Below, one piece after another: positions 15,077-24,487 of a DNA stretch of 64,000 nt. The position numbers were made by a program, and so were the translations under genes. Below the pieces are notes generated by a model. That model was not told the DNA's origin, ran no database searches, and saw nothing but the letters and a program-made list of their open reading frames with translations. Every line of letters begins with the position of its first letter. Positions within the stretch are counted from its first letter, which is position 1. Origin of the DNA: Actinomycetes bacterium (lineage in GTDB: Bacteria; Actinomycetota; Actinomycetes; Actinomycetales; Microbacteriaceae); NCBI GenBank assembly GCA_029779645.1, contig JAKPAC010000012.1, positions 186,001-250,000 of the forward strand, read 5' to 3'.

Positions 15077-15449
15077 GGCCGTCTTCCACCGCGGCGGGCG
15101 CTCCGCCGAACGCGCGCAGGTCGCCGTCGTCGAAGCACGTGCGCGTGCCCGTGTGGCACGCCGCGCCGACCTGCTCCACCTTGACGAGGATCGCGTCGCC
15201 GTCGCAGTCGAGGCGGGCCTCGCGCACGTACTGCACGTGCCCGGAGGTGTCGCCCTTGCGCCAGTACTCCTGGCGCGAGCGAGACCAGAAGGTCACGCGC
15301 CCGGTGGTGAGGGTGCGGCGCAGGGCCTCGGCATCCATCCACGCGAGCATCAGCACCTCGCCGGTGTCCCACTGCTGGATGATGGCGGCGACGAGGCCGT
15401 TCTCGCCGAACGCCACGCGCGCGATGCGGGCATCAAGATCGTGCGTCAT
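15069..15449 (-). CDS. hisI: phosphoribosyl-AMP cyclohydrolase
   Basis: Third step of histidine synthesis, hydrolysing the adenine ring of phosphoribosyl-AMP. The 126-residue protein is the stand-alone form, not fused to HisE, which is encoded separately at 17,126-17,389. It shows [35 protein letters not shown], and the metal-binding [14 protein letters not shown] with the paired cysteines of [10 protein letters not shown]. It overlaps hisF by ATGA upstream and trpE downstream. Confidence 0.96.
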   Translation of the reverse strand: MTHDLDARIARVAFGENGLVAAIIQQWDTGEVLMLAWMDAEALRRTLTTGRVTFWSRSRQEYWRKGDTSGHVQYVREARLDCDGDAILVKVEQVGAACHTGTRTCFDDGDLRAFGGAPAAVEDGHG

Positions 15450-16207
15450 CTGACCGCGATCCCCTCCGCCGCCATGGCGGCCTTGACCTGCCCGATGGTG
15501 AGGTGGCCGCTGTGGAAGACGCTCGCGGCGAGCACGGCGTCGGCGCCGGCCTGGATCGCCGGGGCGAAGTCGCGCGCCTCGCCCGCACCGCCGGAGGCGA
15601 TCACGGGGACCGACGACACCTCGCGCACGAGCCGGACGAGCTCAAGGTCGAACCCCTCGCGCGTGCCGTCGGCGTCGATCGAGTTGACCAGCAGCTCGCC
15701 GGCGCCGCGCTCGATGGCCTCGCGGGCCCAGTCGATCGCGTCGAGGCTCGTCTCCTTGCGCCCGCCGTGCGTGGTGACCACGAAGCCGGAGCGGGTGCTC
15801 GGCGAGCGCTTCACGTCGAGTGAGAGCACGAGCACCTGCGCGCCGAAGCGGTCGGCGATCTCCCCGATGAGCGCGGGGCGCGCGATGGCGGCCGAGTTGA
15901 CGCCGACCTTGTCGGCGCCCACGCCCTGCAGCCGCGCGACGTCGTCGACGCTGCGCACGCCGCCGCCGACGGTGAGCGGGATGAAGACCTGCTCGGCCGT
16001 GCGACGCACGACGTCGTACGTCGTAGCCCGCTCGTCGACCGTCGCGGTCACGTCGAGGAAGGTGATCTCATCGGCGCCCTCCGCGTAGTAGCGGGTGGCG
16101 AGCTCGACGGGGTCGCCCGCGTCGCGCAGATTCTCGAACTTGACGCCCTTCACGACCCGCCCGTCGGCGACGTCGAGGCACGGGATCACACGGCTGGTCA
16201 CGGTCAC
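15446..16207 (-). CDS. hisF: imidazole glycerol phosphate synthase, cyclase subunit
   Basis: Forms imidazole glycerol phosphate and AICAR from PRFAR and ammonia supplied by HisH (not in the window). The 253-residue TIM barrel has the catalytic first Asp in [17 protein letters not shown] (Asp12) and the second in [16 protein letters not shown]. Phosphate-binding glycine loops are at [14 protein letters not shown] and [17 protein letters not shown] start at 16207, 7 bases after the hisG stop. The gene couples by ATGA to hisI. Confidence 0.97.
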   Translation of the reverse strand: MTVTSRVIPCLDVADGRVVKGVKFENLRDAGDPVELATRYYAEGADEITFLDVTATVDERATTYDVVRRTAEQVFIPLTVGGGVRSVDDVARLQGVGADKVGVNSAAIARPALIGEIADRFGAQVLVLSLDVKRSPSTRSGFVVTTHGGRKETSLDAIDWAREAIERGAGELLVNSIDADGTREGFDLELVRLVREVSSVPVIASGGAGEARDFAPAIQAGADAVLAASVFHSGHLTIGQVKAAMAAEGIAVR

Positions 16208-16214
16208 GGCTGGC

Positions 16215-17054
16215 TCACAATCGGGCGGCGTGGATGGCGGTCACGAGGATGGCGCGGGCGCCGAGCGCGTAGAGCTCGTCCATCACGCGGTTCACGCCCT
16301 TGCGCGGGATCATGACGCGCACCGCGACCCACTCGGGATCGCGCAGCGGCGAGATGGTCGGCGATTCGACCCCCGGAGACACCGCGGTCGCGGCGTCCAG
16401 GAGGCGCACCGGCAGGTCGTAGTCGACCATGACGTAGCGGTGTGCGACCAGCACGCCGCGAAGGCGGCGCAGCAGGCGCTGGGTGCCCTCGGCCTCGGTG
16501 GGCGCGCCGATCATCACAGCCTGCGACTTGAGGATGACGGGGCCGAAGATCTCGAGCCCGGCCTGGCGCAGGGTCGTGCCGGTCGAGACCACGTCGGCGA
16601 CAGCGTCGGCGACGCCCAGGCGCACGGCCGATTCGACCGCACCGTCGAGCGGGACGAGCTTGACGCTCACGCCGTGCTCGACGAGGAAGTCCTCGACGAG
16701 TCCCGGGTAGCTGGTCGCGACGCGCAAGCCCTCGAGGTCGGAGAGCTCGGCGAAGCGGCCCGGCTCGGCGGCGAAGCGGAACGTCGAGCTGCCGAAGCCC
16801 AGGTCCTCGATCTCGCGCGCCTCGGAGCGCACGTCGAGGAGCAGGTCGCGGCCGGTGATGCCGACGTCGAGCGCCCCGGCGCCGACGTAGGTCGCGATGT
16901 CGCGCGGACGGAGGTAGAAGAACTCGACGTCGTTGGCCGGATCGATGACGTGGAGATCCTTGGGGTCACGGCGACCGGTGTACCCGGCCTCGGTGAGCAT
17001 TTCGGCGGCAACCTCAGCGAGGGAGCCCTTGTTCGGCACTGCGATGCGCAACAT
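16215..17054 (-). CDS. hisG: ATP phosphoribosyltransferase, long form
   Basis: First committed step of histidine synthesis. The 279-residue length marks the long form with a C-terminal ACT-like regulatory domain (about 205-279; [15 protein letters not shown]), which binds histidine in this class; no HisZ partner is needed. Motifs include [10 protein letters not shown] at the start, [10 protein letters not shown], and the PRPP-binding [19 protein letters not shown]. The open frame extends upstream, but the ATG at 17054 giving [11 protein letters not shown] matches the family. hisE lies 71 bases upstream. Confidence 0.96.
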   Translation of the reverse strand: MLRIAVPNKGSLAEVAAEMLTEAGYTGRRDPKDLHVIDPANDVEFFYLRPRDIATYVGAGALDVGITGRDLLLDVRSEAREIEDLGFGSSTFRFAAEPGRFAELSDLEGLRVATSYPGLVEDFLVEHGVSVKLVPLDGAVESAVRLGVADAVADVVSTGTTLRQAGLEIFGPVILKSQAVMIGAPTEAEGTQRLLRRLRGVLVAHRYVMVDYDLPVRLLDAATAVSPGVESPTISPLRDPEWVAVRVMIPRKGVNRVMDELYALGARAILVTAIHAARL

Positions 17055-17125
17055 TGATGCGGATGCTTTCGTCTGGAAGGAACTGTGTGACGGGGTCACC
17101 GCGGCGAAAGACTCGCTGCGGCAGC

Positions 17126-17389
17126 TCAGAGATGTCGGTAGACGTCCTCCAGCGAGAGGCCCTTCGCGAGCATCATCACCTGGAGGTGGTACAGCAGCTG
17201 CGAGACCTCCTCGGCCAGCGCGTCGGAGGACTCGTACTCGGCGGCCATCCACACCTCGGCGGCCTCTTCGACGATCTTCTTGCCGATGGTGTGGACACCG
17301 GCGTCAAGACGCGCCACGGTGCCCGATCCTTCGGGTCGTTCGATGGCGGTGCGGCTGAGCTCGTGGAAGAGTTCGTCGAAGGACTTCAC
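17126..17389 (-). CDS. hisE: phosphoribosyl-ATP pyrophosphatase
   Basis: Second step of histidine synthesis: releases pyrophosphate from phosphoribosyl-ATP. The 87-residue alpha-helical protein belongs to the all-alpha NTP pyrophosphatase group. It shows the metal-binding [13 protein letters not shown] helix and [18 protein letters not shown] start at 17389, preceded by a purine-rich GGGGGA. It is the first gene of the his-trp unit in reading direction, so the promoter probably lies in the 55 bases between it and rpe or further upstream; I see no clear promoter there. Confidence 0.95.
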   Translation of the reverse strand: MKSFDELFHELSRTAIERPEGSGTVARLDAGVHTIGKKIVEEAAEVWMAAEYESSDALAEEVSQLLYHLQVMMLAKGLSLEDVYRHL

Positions 17390-17444
17390 TCCCCCAGCGT
17401 ACCGCGCCAGCGGGTGGCTGTTTCCGCGCGTGGCGCGGGTGGGC

Positions 17445-18107
17445 TCAGCGCGCGTGCGAATGCGCGATCGCCGCCTCGCGCAGGCGAGCGATCGCGAGAC
17501 CGGGATGCTCCGCGCCGAACACGCTCGATCCGGCGACGAAGGTGTCGGCCCCGGCCTCGGCGGCCTGCACGATGGTCGTCTCGGTGATCCCGCCGTCGAC
17601 CTGGAGCCACACCGAGGAGCCGCGGCGGCGGACCTCGCTGGCGAGCAGCGCGAGCTTGGGCATCGTCTCGGGCATGAACGACTGCCCGCCGAAGCCCGGC
17701 TCGACGGTCATCACGAGCACCTGGTCGAACTCATCGAGCATCTCGAGCACCGGCTCGATCGGGGTGCCGGGCTTGACCGCGACCCCCGCCCGGGCGCCGA
17801 TCTCGCGCAGCCGACGCGCAAGCCAGACCGGGTCGGTGGCGGCCTCGATGTGGAAGGTGACCGAGGCCGCGCCGAGCTCGGCATAGCCCGGCGCCCAGCG
17901 CTCGGGGTCGCTGATCATCAGGTGCACATCCAGCGGCACGGGGCTCGTGTCTTGAATGCGACCGACCATCTGCGGGCCGAACGTCAGATTCGGCACGAAG
18001 TGGTTGTCCATCACGTCGACGTGCGCGAAGTCGGCGTCGGCGATGCGGCCGAGCTCGCTCTGCATGTTGACGAAGTCGGCGGCCAGGATGCTGGGATTGA
18101 TACGCAC
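17445..18107 (-). CDS. rpe: ribulose-phosphate 3-epimerase
   Basis: Pentose phosphate pathway enzyme interconverting ribulose 5-phosphate and xylulose 5-phosphate. The 220-residue TIM barrel begins [12 protein letters not shown] at a GTG (18107). Catalytic Asp and metal-binding His lie in [18 protein letters not shown] and [10 protein letters not shown], the phosphate and metal contacts in [13 protein letters not shown], and the second Asp in [12 protein letters not shown]. The open frame continues upstream, but earlier residues are not family-like. It lies about 50 bases after rsmB. Confidence 0.96.
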   Translation of the reverse strand: MRINPSILAADFVNMQSELGRIADADFAHVDVMDNHFVPNLTFGPQMVGRIQDTSPVPLDVHLMISDPERWAPGYAELGAASVTFHIEAATDPVWLARRLREIGARAGVAVKPGTPIEPVLEMLDEFDQVLVMTVEPGFGGQSFMPETMPKLALLASEVRRRGSSVWLQVDGGITETTIVQAAEAGADTFVAGSSVFGAEHPGLAIARLREAAIAHSHAR

Positions 18108-18156
18108 ACGTCCATTATGGCGGGCGGTCGCCGCCCGCCCCGGCCGGGTGTCGCGG

Positions 18157-19683
18157 CTAGCGCTCGGCCGAGGCATCCACTCGGCGGAACAGACTGATGA
18201 ACATCGCGTCGGTGCCGTGTCGATGGGGCCACAGCTGCACGTGCCCGTCACCGGGGCTGTCGACGATGTCGATCTCGGACGCGCAGACCCGACGGAGCAC
18301 CTCCGAGGCGTCGAGCGGCTCGATCGCATCGCCGAGCACGCGGCGCGCCTCGGCCACGACCGAGCGGGTCTCGGCCAGGTGCGGCGAGCAGGTGACGTAT
18401 GCGAGCACTCCCCCGGGCGCGAGCGAGTCGAAGCCGGCGAGAAAGAGCTCCTGCTGCAGCTTCGAGAGCTCCGGGATGTCGCTCGGCTGCTTGCGCCAGC
18501 GCGCCTCCGGGCGGCGTCGCAGGGCGCCCAGGCCCGTGCACGGCGCGTCGACCAGCACGCGGTCGTAGCTGCCGGGGTGGGTCGTGCGTCGCGCGCGGCC
18601 GTCCTCCTCGCTCACGGGCACCGGCATGGGCACCGCGGCCACGGCCCGGCGCACCAGCCCGGCGCGCGCCGGCGAGACCTCGTTCGCGTCGAGCGTGGCG
18701 CCCGAGCGCAGCGCGTCCGCGGCGAGCAGCGCGGTCTTGCCGCCGGGGCCGGCGCACAGATCGAGCCAGCGCTCGCCGGGCCTGACCGGGGTCGCCCCGG
18801 TCAGCGCGAGGGCGGCGAGCTGGGATCCCTCGTCCTGCACCCGCACCCGCCCCTTCGCAGCCCGCACGATCGCCTCCGGGTCGCCGCCGCCGAGGCGGAA
18901 GCCGTATGGCGAGAACTCGGTGCGCTCGGCGCCTTCGGGCACCGAGGCGAGGCCGGGGAGCGCGATCATCGTGACCCGCGGCGCGAGGTTGTCGGCGGCG
19001 AGGAGCTCGTGCAGCTCGTCGGCGCGACCCTCGGCGGCGAGCGAGCGCCGCAGCGCGCGCACGACCCAGACGGGATGCGAGTGCTCGAGCGAGAGCCGCT
19101 CGTCGTCGGACCGCGCGGTCTCGAGCACCCGCTCGAGCCAGCGCTCGGGGCGCTCGCGCGAGATCGTGCGCAGCACGGCGTTGACGAAGCCTGCGGTCGC
19201 CTGCCCGCTCACGGTGCGGGCGAGGGCGACCGATTCGTTCACCGCCGCGTGCGCCGCCACGCGGGTCGCCAGCAGCTGGTGCGCGCCGAGCCGGAGCGCG
19301 TCCAGCACCGGCGGGTCGATGCGCTCGGTCGGGCGCGAGGCGGCGAGGGCGATCACCCCGTCGTAATAGCCGAGCCGGCGCAGGGTTCCGTACGTCAGCT
19401 CGGTCGCGAGCCCCGCGTCGGCGGTGCCGAGGCCCGCCCGCTCGATCGCGCGCGGCAGCAGCAGGTTCGCATAGGCGTCGGCGTCGTTGACGGCGCGGAT
19501 CACCTCGAAGGCGACGGTGCGAGCGGTGGGGCGGGCCGTCGCGCGCGCCGAGGGGCGCGAGCCGTCGCGGCGCGGCTGCCCGCCACGGGGCTGCGCGGCC
19601 CGCGGCCGCCGCCCGCGCCGCCCGTCGGACGCCCTCCCGGGGCGCGCGGAATCGTCGCGATGCGGGTGTCTCGGCTCAGTCAT
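18157..19683 (-). CDS. rsmB: 16S rRNA (cytosine-967-C5) methyltransferase RsmB/Sun
   Basis: SAM-dependent methyltransferase for a 16S rRNA cytosine. The 508-residue protein opens with a basic, Arg/Ala/Pro-rich extension of about 50 residues, then a NusB-like RNA-binding domain (about 52-190) and the catalytic domain. SAM is bound by WLDLCAGPGGKTALLA; the catalytic motifs are VLVDAPCTGLGALRRRPEARW and LAYVTCSPHLAE, both cysteines present. It overlaps fmt by ATGA. The basic N-terminal tail is unusually long and is probably disordered. Confidence 0.93.
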   Translation of the reverse strand: MTEPRHPHRDDSARPGRASDGRRGRRPRAAQPRGGQPRRDGSRPSARATARPTARTVAFEVIRAVNDADAYANLLLPRAIERAGLGTADAGLATELTYGTLRRLGYYDGVIALAASRPTERIDPPVLDALRLGAHQLLATRVAAHAAVNESVALARTVSGQATAGFVNAVLRTISRERPERWLERVLETARSDDERLSLEHSHPVWVVRALRRSLAAEGRADELHELLAADNLAPRVTMIALPGLASVPEGAERTEFSPYGFRLGGGDPEAIVRAAKGRVRVQDEGSQLAALALTGATPVRPGERWLDLCAGPGGKTALLAADALRSGATLDANEVSPARAGLVRRAVAAVPMPVPVSEEDGRARRTTHPGSYDRVLVDAPCTGLGALRRRPEARWRKQPSDIPELSKLQQELFLAGFDSLAPGGVLAYVTCSPHLAETRSVVAEARRVLGDAIEPLDASEVLRRVCASEIDIVDSPGDGHVQLWPHRHGTDAMFISLFRRVDASAER

Positions 19684-20639
19684 CGTGCTCGCTCATCATG
19701 CTCGGGATTCCAGATCTCGGCCTCGGGGCGCTCGGCGCGCAGTCCGCGCCACCAGGCCGCGGCATCCATCGCGCCCTTGCCATCGGGCTGCACGCGCCGC
19801 AGCCCGATGGCCGTGGTGCCGGTGCCGACGAACAGCTCGCCGCCCTCGAGCGCGAGGCGCCCCGGCGCCAGCGCCGGCGCCGGCGCCGCGGGGGCCGGGG
19901 TGAACGCCTCGAGAATCTTCAGGCGCGCGCCGTCGACGCGCGTGTGCGCGCCCGGCTCGGGCGTCGTGCCGTGGATGCGGGCGAGCACGGCGACCGCCGG
20001 CTCGGCCCAGCGCACGCGGCCGTCTGCCGCGCCGAGCTTCGGCGCCAGGCTCGGCTCGCCGCGCTGCGGGGTCGCGATCGCGGTGCCCGCGGCGAGCGAG
20101 TCGACCACGCCCGAGAGCACCTCCGGCCCCACCGTGTCGGCGAGCTCGGCGAGCACCCGGCCGGCGGTGGCGTCAGCGGCGGGGGTGTATTCGCGCATCG
20201 CGAAGACGTCGCCTGCATCCATCGCCTCCACGAGCTGGAACACCGACACGCCGGTGACCGCGTCGCCGGCGATCAGCGCGTGCTGCACGGGTGCGGCGCC
20301 GCGCCACGCCGGCAGCAGCGAGAAGTGCAGGTTGATCCAGCCCAGGCGCGGCAGCGAGAGCAGCGGCTCGCGCACGAAGCCCCCGTAGGCGACGATCACC
20401 CCGAGCTCGGCGCCCGCATCGGCGACGAATCGCGTCGCGCCGTCGTCGAGTCGGTTGGCCTTGTGCACCGGGATGCCGAGCTCGGCCGCCGCATCGGCGA
20501 CCGGGGATGGCGTCAGCACCCGCCTGCGCCCGAGCGGCGCGTCGAGGCGCGTGAGCACGCCGGCCACGTCGTGGCTGGCGGCGAGTCGGCGCAGCGACGG
20601 CACTGCCACCGCGGGGGTTCCGGCGAACACGAGTCGCAT
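19680..20639 (-). CDS. fmt: methionyl-tRNA formyltransferase
   Basis: Formylates initiator Met-tRNA using 10-formyl-THF. The 319-residue protein starts MRLVFAGTPAVAVPSL (ATG 20639). The formyl-transfer domain shows WINLHFSLLPAWRGAAPVQHAL with the catalytic Asn and His, and the Asp in AMDAGDVFAM. The tRNA-binding C-terminal domain ends in EIWNPEHDERAR. Much longer upstream reading frame exists but is antisense-like shadow inside priA. The stop overlaps the rsmB start. Confidence 0.96.
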   Translation of the reverse strand: MRLVFAGTPAVAVPSLRRLAASHDVAGVLTRLDAPLGRRRVLTPSPVADAAAELGIPVHKANRLDDGATRFVADAGAELGVIVAYGGFVREPLLSLPRLGWINLHFSLLPAWRGAAPVQHALIAGDAVTGVSVFQLVEAMDAGDVFAMREYTPAADATAGRVLAELADTVGPEVLSGVVDSLAAGTAIATPQRGEPSLAPKLGAADGRVRWAEPAVAVLARIHGTTPEPGAHTRVDGARLKILEAFTPAPAAPAPALAPGRLALEGGELFVGTGTTAIGLRRVQPDGKGAMDAAAWWRGLRAERPEAEIWNPEHDERAR

Positions 20640-20707
20640 CGAGGGCTCCGGGATTCTGTAGTTCGAGAGGCGGGGTACGGGCGACTGCCGGGGCGCTGAC
20701 AGCCCGC

Positions 20708-22795
20708 TCAGAGCTGCAGCTCCGGATCGTCCAGGCGCACCTTGAGTGTATTGCGCTGCCGCCGGGGCGGCGTGGCCGGGTCGATGCTCCGACGCGCGAC
20801 GGGGCGCGCCGGGCGCCTGCTGCGGATCGCGGCGGCGACGACGGAGGCGCGCAGCGACGCCGCGACCTCGGCGCCCTGCGCGTACTCGAACCGCACCAGG
20901 GCGCGACCCATGCCCGCCTCCTCCTGCGGCACCGGTCCGAGCACGGCCAGCGGCGGCAGGCCGGGCACCGCGGCGGCGAGATCGCGCAGGGCCGCCTCGA
21001 CGACGGGCGTGTCGCCCTCCACGACTGCGACTCGCACGGTGGGCGGCATGAGCAGCGGCGCGCGCTCGACGAGCTCGGCGCGGGCGTAGGCGGGCTGCGT
21101 CCATGTCGCCAGCGCCCGCGCGACCGGGCCGACCACCCCGACCAGGTGCACGGGCGCACCGGCGGCGGCCAGCGCGGCGGCGCCCGACCACCAGCGCAGG
21201 CACGACTCGCCGATGCGCAGCGACTCGGCCATCAGCATCCGCTCGCCGTCGAGCAGGAGCACGCCGCGGTAGCCGCCGTCGGCGATGGGCTCCGCCCCGC
21301 GCGTCGCGATCACCAGCGCGGGCTCGGCCGACACGTGCGTGAGGGGCCGCTCGCCGTCCGAGACGATCACGCGCACCTCGGGAAAGGCGCGGCCGAGGTC
21401 GTCGGCCGTGCGACGGCTGCCCGACGAGGCCAGCCGCAGCTTGTCGCCCTCGCAGTGGGTGCAGCGCCAGTCGAGCGCGGTGCGCGCGCACCAGCGGCAG
21501 ATGGCGGGCGCGCGCGGCGCCGGCGCTTCCAGCGGCCCCGCGCAGTGCAGGCAGCGCGCAGGGCTGCGGCATGCGGCGCACACGAGCACTGGCGAGTAGC
21601 CCGGGCGGGCGACCTGCACGAGCACCGGACCGTGCTCGAGCCCTGCGCGCAGGTCGCGATATGCGGCCGAGGGAATGCGGGCGCCCGGCGTCTCGCCCTG
21701 CGCGGGGGCCGAGAGCACGACGCGCGGGCTCGAGCGCCGCGCCGGTGCGATCTCGGTCACCCAGCCCACCTCGACGAGGCGCTGCACATCACTCGAACGG
21801 GTGATGCCCGCGAACAGGAGCGCGCACGGCTCGAGCTCGTTGCGCACAAGCGCAGCATCGCGGGTGTGCACATAGGGCGCGAGCGGCTCGCCCAGCAGCG
21901 GGTTGCCGTCATCCCAGACGGCGAGCAGCCCGAGCGCGTGCACCGGCGCGTAGACCGCCGAACGATTCCCGATCACCACGCACGGGCGGGCCTCGAGGCT
22001 GCGCAGGAAGCCGCGGTAGCGCTCCGGATTGCTGCGCCGGGCGTCTGAGCGCACCAGCGCCTCCTCCGGGATGCGGCGGCGCAGGGCCGCGTCCAGCTGC
22101 GCGAGATCGCGATAGTCGGGCACGACGACGATCGCGCTGCGGCCCTGCTCGAACGCCCGCAGCGCCGCGGCCGCGAGCAGCTCGGCCCAGGCGCCGACCG
22201 TCTCGCCCGAGGCGAGCCGCACTTGGTGCGGCGGCGCCTGCAGCGCGAGGCGACGACGTGCGTCGAGGGCTTCGGCGAGGCCCGGAAAGGCGGAGAGCGC
22301 GACGGGGGCGGGCGCGGCGGAGGCCGGCGTGTCAGAGGCCGACGTGTCAGAGGCCGACGTGTCAGAGGCCGACGTGTCGGAAGCGGGCGTGCCGGAGGCG
22401 GGCGTGTCGGCCGTTGCCGCCTCCGCGATACGCGCGAGCCAGGCCTTCTCGACGCGCACCTGTCGCTTGGGAATCACCAGGCGCAGGATGTCGATGGCCG
22501 ATCCCGCCGCACGGTCGGCGACCCGGCGCGCCAGCCGCGCCAGCGGCGCCGGCAGCACCGGCACCGCCGAGACGACCGCGTCGAGGTCGCTCAGCGGCCG
22601 CTCGATATCGGCGACGTCGGCGAGCTCGACGATGAAGCCGTCGGCGATGCGCCCGGCGCTGCGCAGCGGCACGCGCACGCGCACGCCCTCGGCCGCCGCC
22701 TCCATGAGCGGTGCCGGCACCGCGTAGTCGAAGAGCCGATCCAGCTGCGGGAGCGGCGAATCCAGCAGCACCCGCGCGATGCGGCGCGACGTCAC
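20708..22795 (-). CDS. priA: PriA-like primosomal protein N' without helicase motifs
   Basis: Replication-restart protein. The 695-residue sequence has the PriA 3'-BD-type N-terminal domain (ARVLLDSPLPQLDRLFDYAVP) and intact zinc-binding cysteines (CAACRSPARCLHC and CRWCARTALDWRCTHC). It lacks a GxxGxGKT Walker A motif, and the Walker B position reads WDDGNP rather than DEEH. Such ATPase-dead PriA proteins are known in actinobacteria, so this is probably family-typical and still useful as a DNA- and protein-binding scaffold. A Thr/Ser/Pro/Ala/Asp linker near 130-165 is built of pentapeptide repeats. GTG start at 22795, 12 bases past metK. Confidence 0.9.
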   Translation of the reverse strand: MTSRRIARVLLDSPLPQLDRLFDYAVPAPLMEAAAEGVRVRVPLRSAGRIADGFIVELADVADIERPLSDLDAVVSAVPVLPAPLARLARRVADRAAGSAIDILRLVIPKRQVRVEKAWLARIAEAATADTPASGTPASDTSASDTSASDTSASDTPASAAPAPVALSAFPGLAEALDARRRLALQAPPHQVRLASGETVGAWAELLAAAALRAFEQGRSAIVVVPDYRDLAQLDAALRRRIPEEALVRSDARRSNPERYRGFLRSLEARPCVVIGNRSAVYAPVHALGLLAVWDDGNPLLGEPLAPYVHTRDAALVRNELEPCALLFAGITRSSDVQRLVEVGWVTEIAPARRSSPRVVLSAPAQGETPGARIPSAAYRDLRAGLEHGPVLVQVARPGYSPVLVCAACRSPARCLHCAGPLEAPAPRAPAICRWCARTALDWRCTHCEGDKLRLASSGSRRTADDLGRAFPEVRVIVSDGERPLTHVSAEPALVIATRGAEPIADGGYRGVLLLDGERMLMAESLRIGESCLRWWSGAAALAAAGAPVHLVGVVGPVARALATWTQPAYARAELVERAPLLMPPTVRVAVVEGDTPVVEAALRDLAAAVPGLPPLAVLGPVPQEEAGMGRALVRFEYAQGAEVAASLRASVVAAAIRSRRPARPVARRSIDPATPPRRQRNTLKVRLDDPELQL
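22329..22410. repeat. 15-bp coding minisatellite within priA
   Basis: Tandem 15-base units reading GTGTCAGAGGCCGAC on the plus strand: three identical copies (22329-22343, 22344-22358, 22359-22373), then two diverged copies (22374-22388, 22389-22403) and the start of a sixth. On the coding strand each unit adds five residues (SASDT or PASGT types), so gain or loss of a unit keeps the frame. Confidence 0.9.
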
Positions 22796-22807
22796 GCCGG
22801 CCTCAGA

Positions 22808-24001
22808 TCACAGCCCGGCCGCGCGACGCAGCTCGTCGACGCGGTCGAGGCGCTCCCAGGTGAAGGTGGGCAGCTCGCGCCCGAAGTGTCCGAACGCCGC
22901 GGTGTCGGCGTAGATGGGGCGCAGGAGGTCGAGCTCGCTGATGATCGCCTTCGGGCGCAGATCGAACACCTCGTGGATCGCGCGGATCATGGTCTCGTCG
23001 TCGACCTTGCCCGTGCCGAAGCTCTCCACATAGAGGCCGACCGGGTGCGCCTTGCCGATGGCGTACGCCACCTGCACCTCGAGGCGGTCGGCAAGCCCCG
23101 CGGCCACGGCGTTCTTCGCCACCCAGCGCATCGCATACGCCGCCGAGCGGTCGACCTTCGACGGGTCCTTGCCGCTGAACGCGCCGCCGCCGTGACGGGC
23201 CGCCCCGCCGTAGGTGTCGATGATGATCTTGCGGCCGGTCAGTCCCGCATCGCCCTTGGGGCCGCCGGTGACGAACGGGCCGGCCGGGTTGACGTAGTAC
23301 TTGACCTCGGGCAGCGCGAGCCCGGTCTGGCGAAGCACCGGGTCGATCACGGTCTCCTGCACGAGCGTGCGCAGCTCGGCCTGGTCGATGTCGGGGTCGT
23401 GCTGCGTCGAGAGCACCACCGATTCGACCGTGCGCGGCGTGTGGCCCTCGTAGCCAAGGGTGACCTGGGTCTTGCCGTCGGGGCGCAGGAACGGCAGCTC
23501 GCCGGAGCGACGGACCGCCGACAGGCGCTCCGCGATGCGGTGCGCCGTCCAGATCGCCATGGGCATGTACTCGGGCGTCTCGTTGGCCGCGAAGCCGAAC
23601 ATGATGCCCTGGTCGCCCGCGCCCTGCTCGTCGAGGGGGTCGTTCGAGCGGTGCTCGCGCTGCTCCATCGCCCGGTCGACGCCGGCCGCGATGTCGGAGG
23701 ACTGCGCGCCGATCGAGACGCTCACGCCGCACGAGTCGCCGTCGAAGCCGGTGTCGGACGAGGTGTAGCCGATCTTCGTGACCACGTCGCGCACGATCGC
23801 GGGAATCTCGACGTACGCCGTCGTCGAGACCTCGCCGGCCACGTGCACGAGGCCGGTCGTGACCAGCGTCTCGACCGCCACCCGGCCCTGCGCGTCCTCC
23901 GCGAGGATCGCGTCGAGGATCGAGTCCGAGATCTGGTCGCAGATCTTGTCGGGATGGCCCTCAGTGACCGATTCCGAGGTAAACAGGCGCAGCTGGCTCA
24001 T
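22808..24001 (-). CDS. metK: S-adenosylmethionine synthase
   Basis: Makes S-adenosylmethionine from methionine and ATP. The 397-residue protein shows [16 protein letters not shown] at the N-terminus, the ATP motif [12 protein letters not shown], and the phosphate-binding [19 protein letters not shown], with the rest of the three-domain fold at normal length. ATG start at 24001. The 123 bases upstream to rpoZ contain no gene and no SAM riboswitch that I can recognise. CoaBC, the usual neighbour in this position, is absent. Confidence 0.97.
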   Translation of the reverse strand: MSQLRLFTSESVTEGHPDKICDQISDSILDAILAEDAQGRVAVETLVTTGLVHVAGEVSTTAYVEIPAIVRDVVTKIGYTSSDTGFDGDSCGVSVSIGAQSSDIAAGVDRAMEQREHRSNDPLDEQGAGDQGIMFGFAANETPEYMPMAIWTAHRIAERLSAVRRSGELPFLRPDGKTQVTLGYEGHTPRTVESVVLSTQHDPDIDQAELRTLVQETVIDPVLRQTGLALPEVKYYVNPAGPFVTGGPKGDAGLTGRKIIIDTYGGAARHGGGAFSGKDPSKVDRSAAYAMRWVAKNAVAAGLADRLEVQVAYAIGKAHPVGLYVESFGTGKVDDETMIRAIHEVFDLRPKAIISELDLLRPIYADTAAFGHFGRELPTFTWERLDRVDELRRAAGL

Positions 24002-24124
24002 GGTGCTCCGAAGTCATCTTTCGTGCTGGTGCCGAGGCGCGTTGGCCCCGCGAAAGCAGTATGGGCGAGGCATCCGACATTCGCCTTCGCAGACGAGTGT
24101 GGATGCCACGCCCAATCTGCGTGG

Positions 24125-24382
24125 TTACTCGACGTGGCGCAGGCGCAGCTTGTCTTCGTTGATCTCGTGCAGAGCGATGGTGAGCGGCTTGTCCTCGACG
24201 GACGAGTCGACCAGCGGCCCGACGTTGTCGAAGAGGTTGCCCTCGTGCAGGTCTGCGTAGTAGTCGTTGATCTGACGCGCGCGCTTGGACGCGAAGATGA
24301 CGAGCTGGTACTTCGAGTCGACCTTGGTGAGAAGGTTGTCGATGGGCGGGTCAATGATGCCCTGAGTCCGTGCCTCGGCCAT
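24125..24382 (-). CDS. rpoZ: RNA polymerase omega subunit
   Basis: Small subunit that chaperones the beta-prime subunit of RNA polymerase. The 85-residue sequence has the conserved [26 protein letters not shown] stretch (residues 14 onward) that wraps beta-prime. The ATG at 24382 has GAGG 7 bases upstream. It follows gmk by 105 bases that hold two hairpins, so it may be a separate transcription unit together with metK. Confidence 0.96.
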   Translation of the reverse strand: MAEARTQGIIDPPIDNLLTKVDSKYQLVIFASKRARQINDYYADLHEGNLFDNVGPLVDSSVEDKPLTIALHEINEDKLRLRHVE

Positions 24383-24428
24383 GGGAGTACCTCAATCCGT
24401 GTCGTGGACGATGAATGTGTGGATGCGG

Positions 24429-24480
24429 CGCAGCGCGGTGGCGCTGCGTGAGCGTGTGCGGTGCGAACAGCCGCACACGC
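24429..24480 (-). terminator. two tandem hairpins after gmk
   Basis: In the gap between the gmk stop (24488) and rpoZ start (24382), arms 24452-24461 and 24471-24480 (GCGTGTGCGG and its complement) pair perfectly around a 9-base loop, and arms 24429-24436 and 24441-24448 (CGCAGCGC and complement) form a second perfect stem. There is no T run. They probably end the pyrimidine-gmk transcript in the U-less style common in high-GC genomes. Confidence 0.6.
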
Positions 24481-24487
24481 ACCACGA

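Noticed and set aside
15069..15130. Possible trp leader peptide or attenuator before trpE
   Set aside because: trpE begins inside hisI, so there is no free leader; no Trp-codon run is present.
22329..22410. CRISPR-like repeats
   Set aside because: The 15-base units are directly adjacent without spacers and are in frame within priA, so this is a minisatellite.
24002..24124. Possible SAM riboswitch before metK
   Set aside because: The gap lacks the conserved stems and GA-rich core of known SAM riboswitches, and such elements are uncommon in this group.
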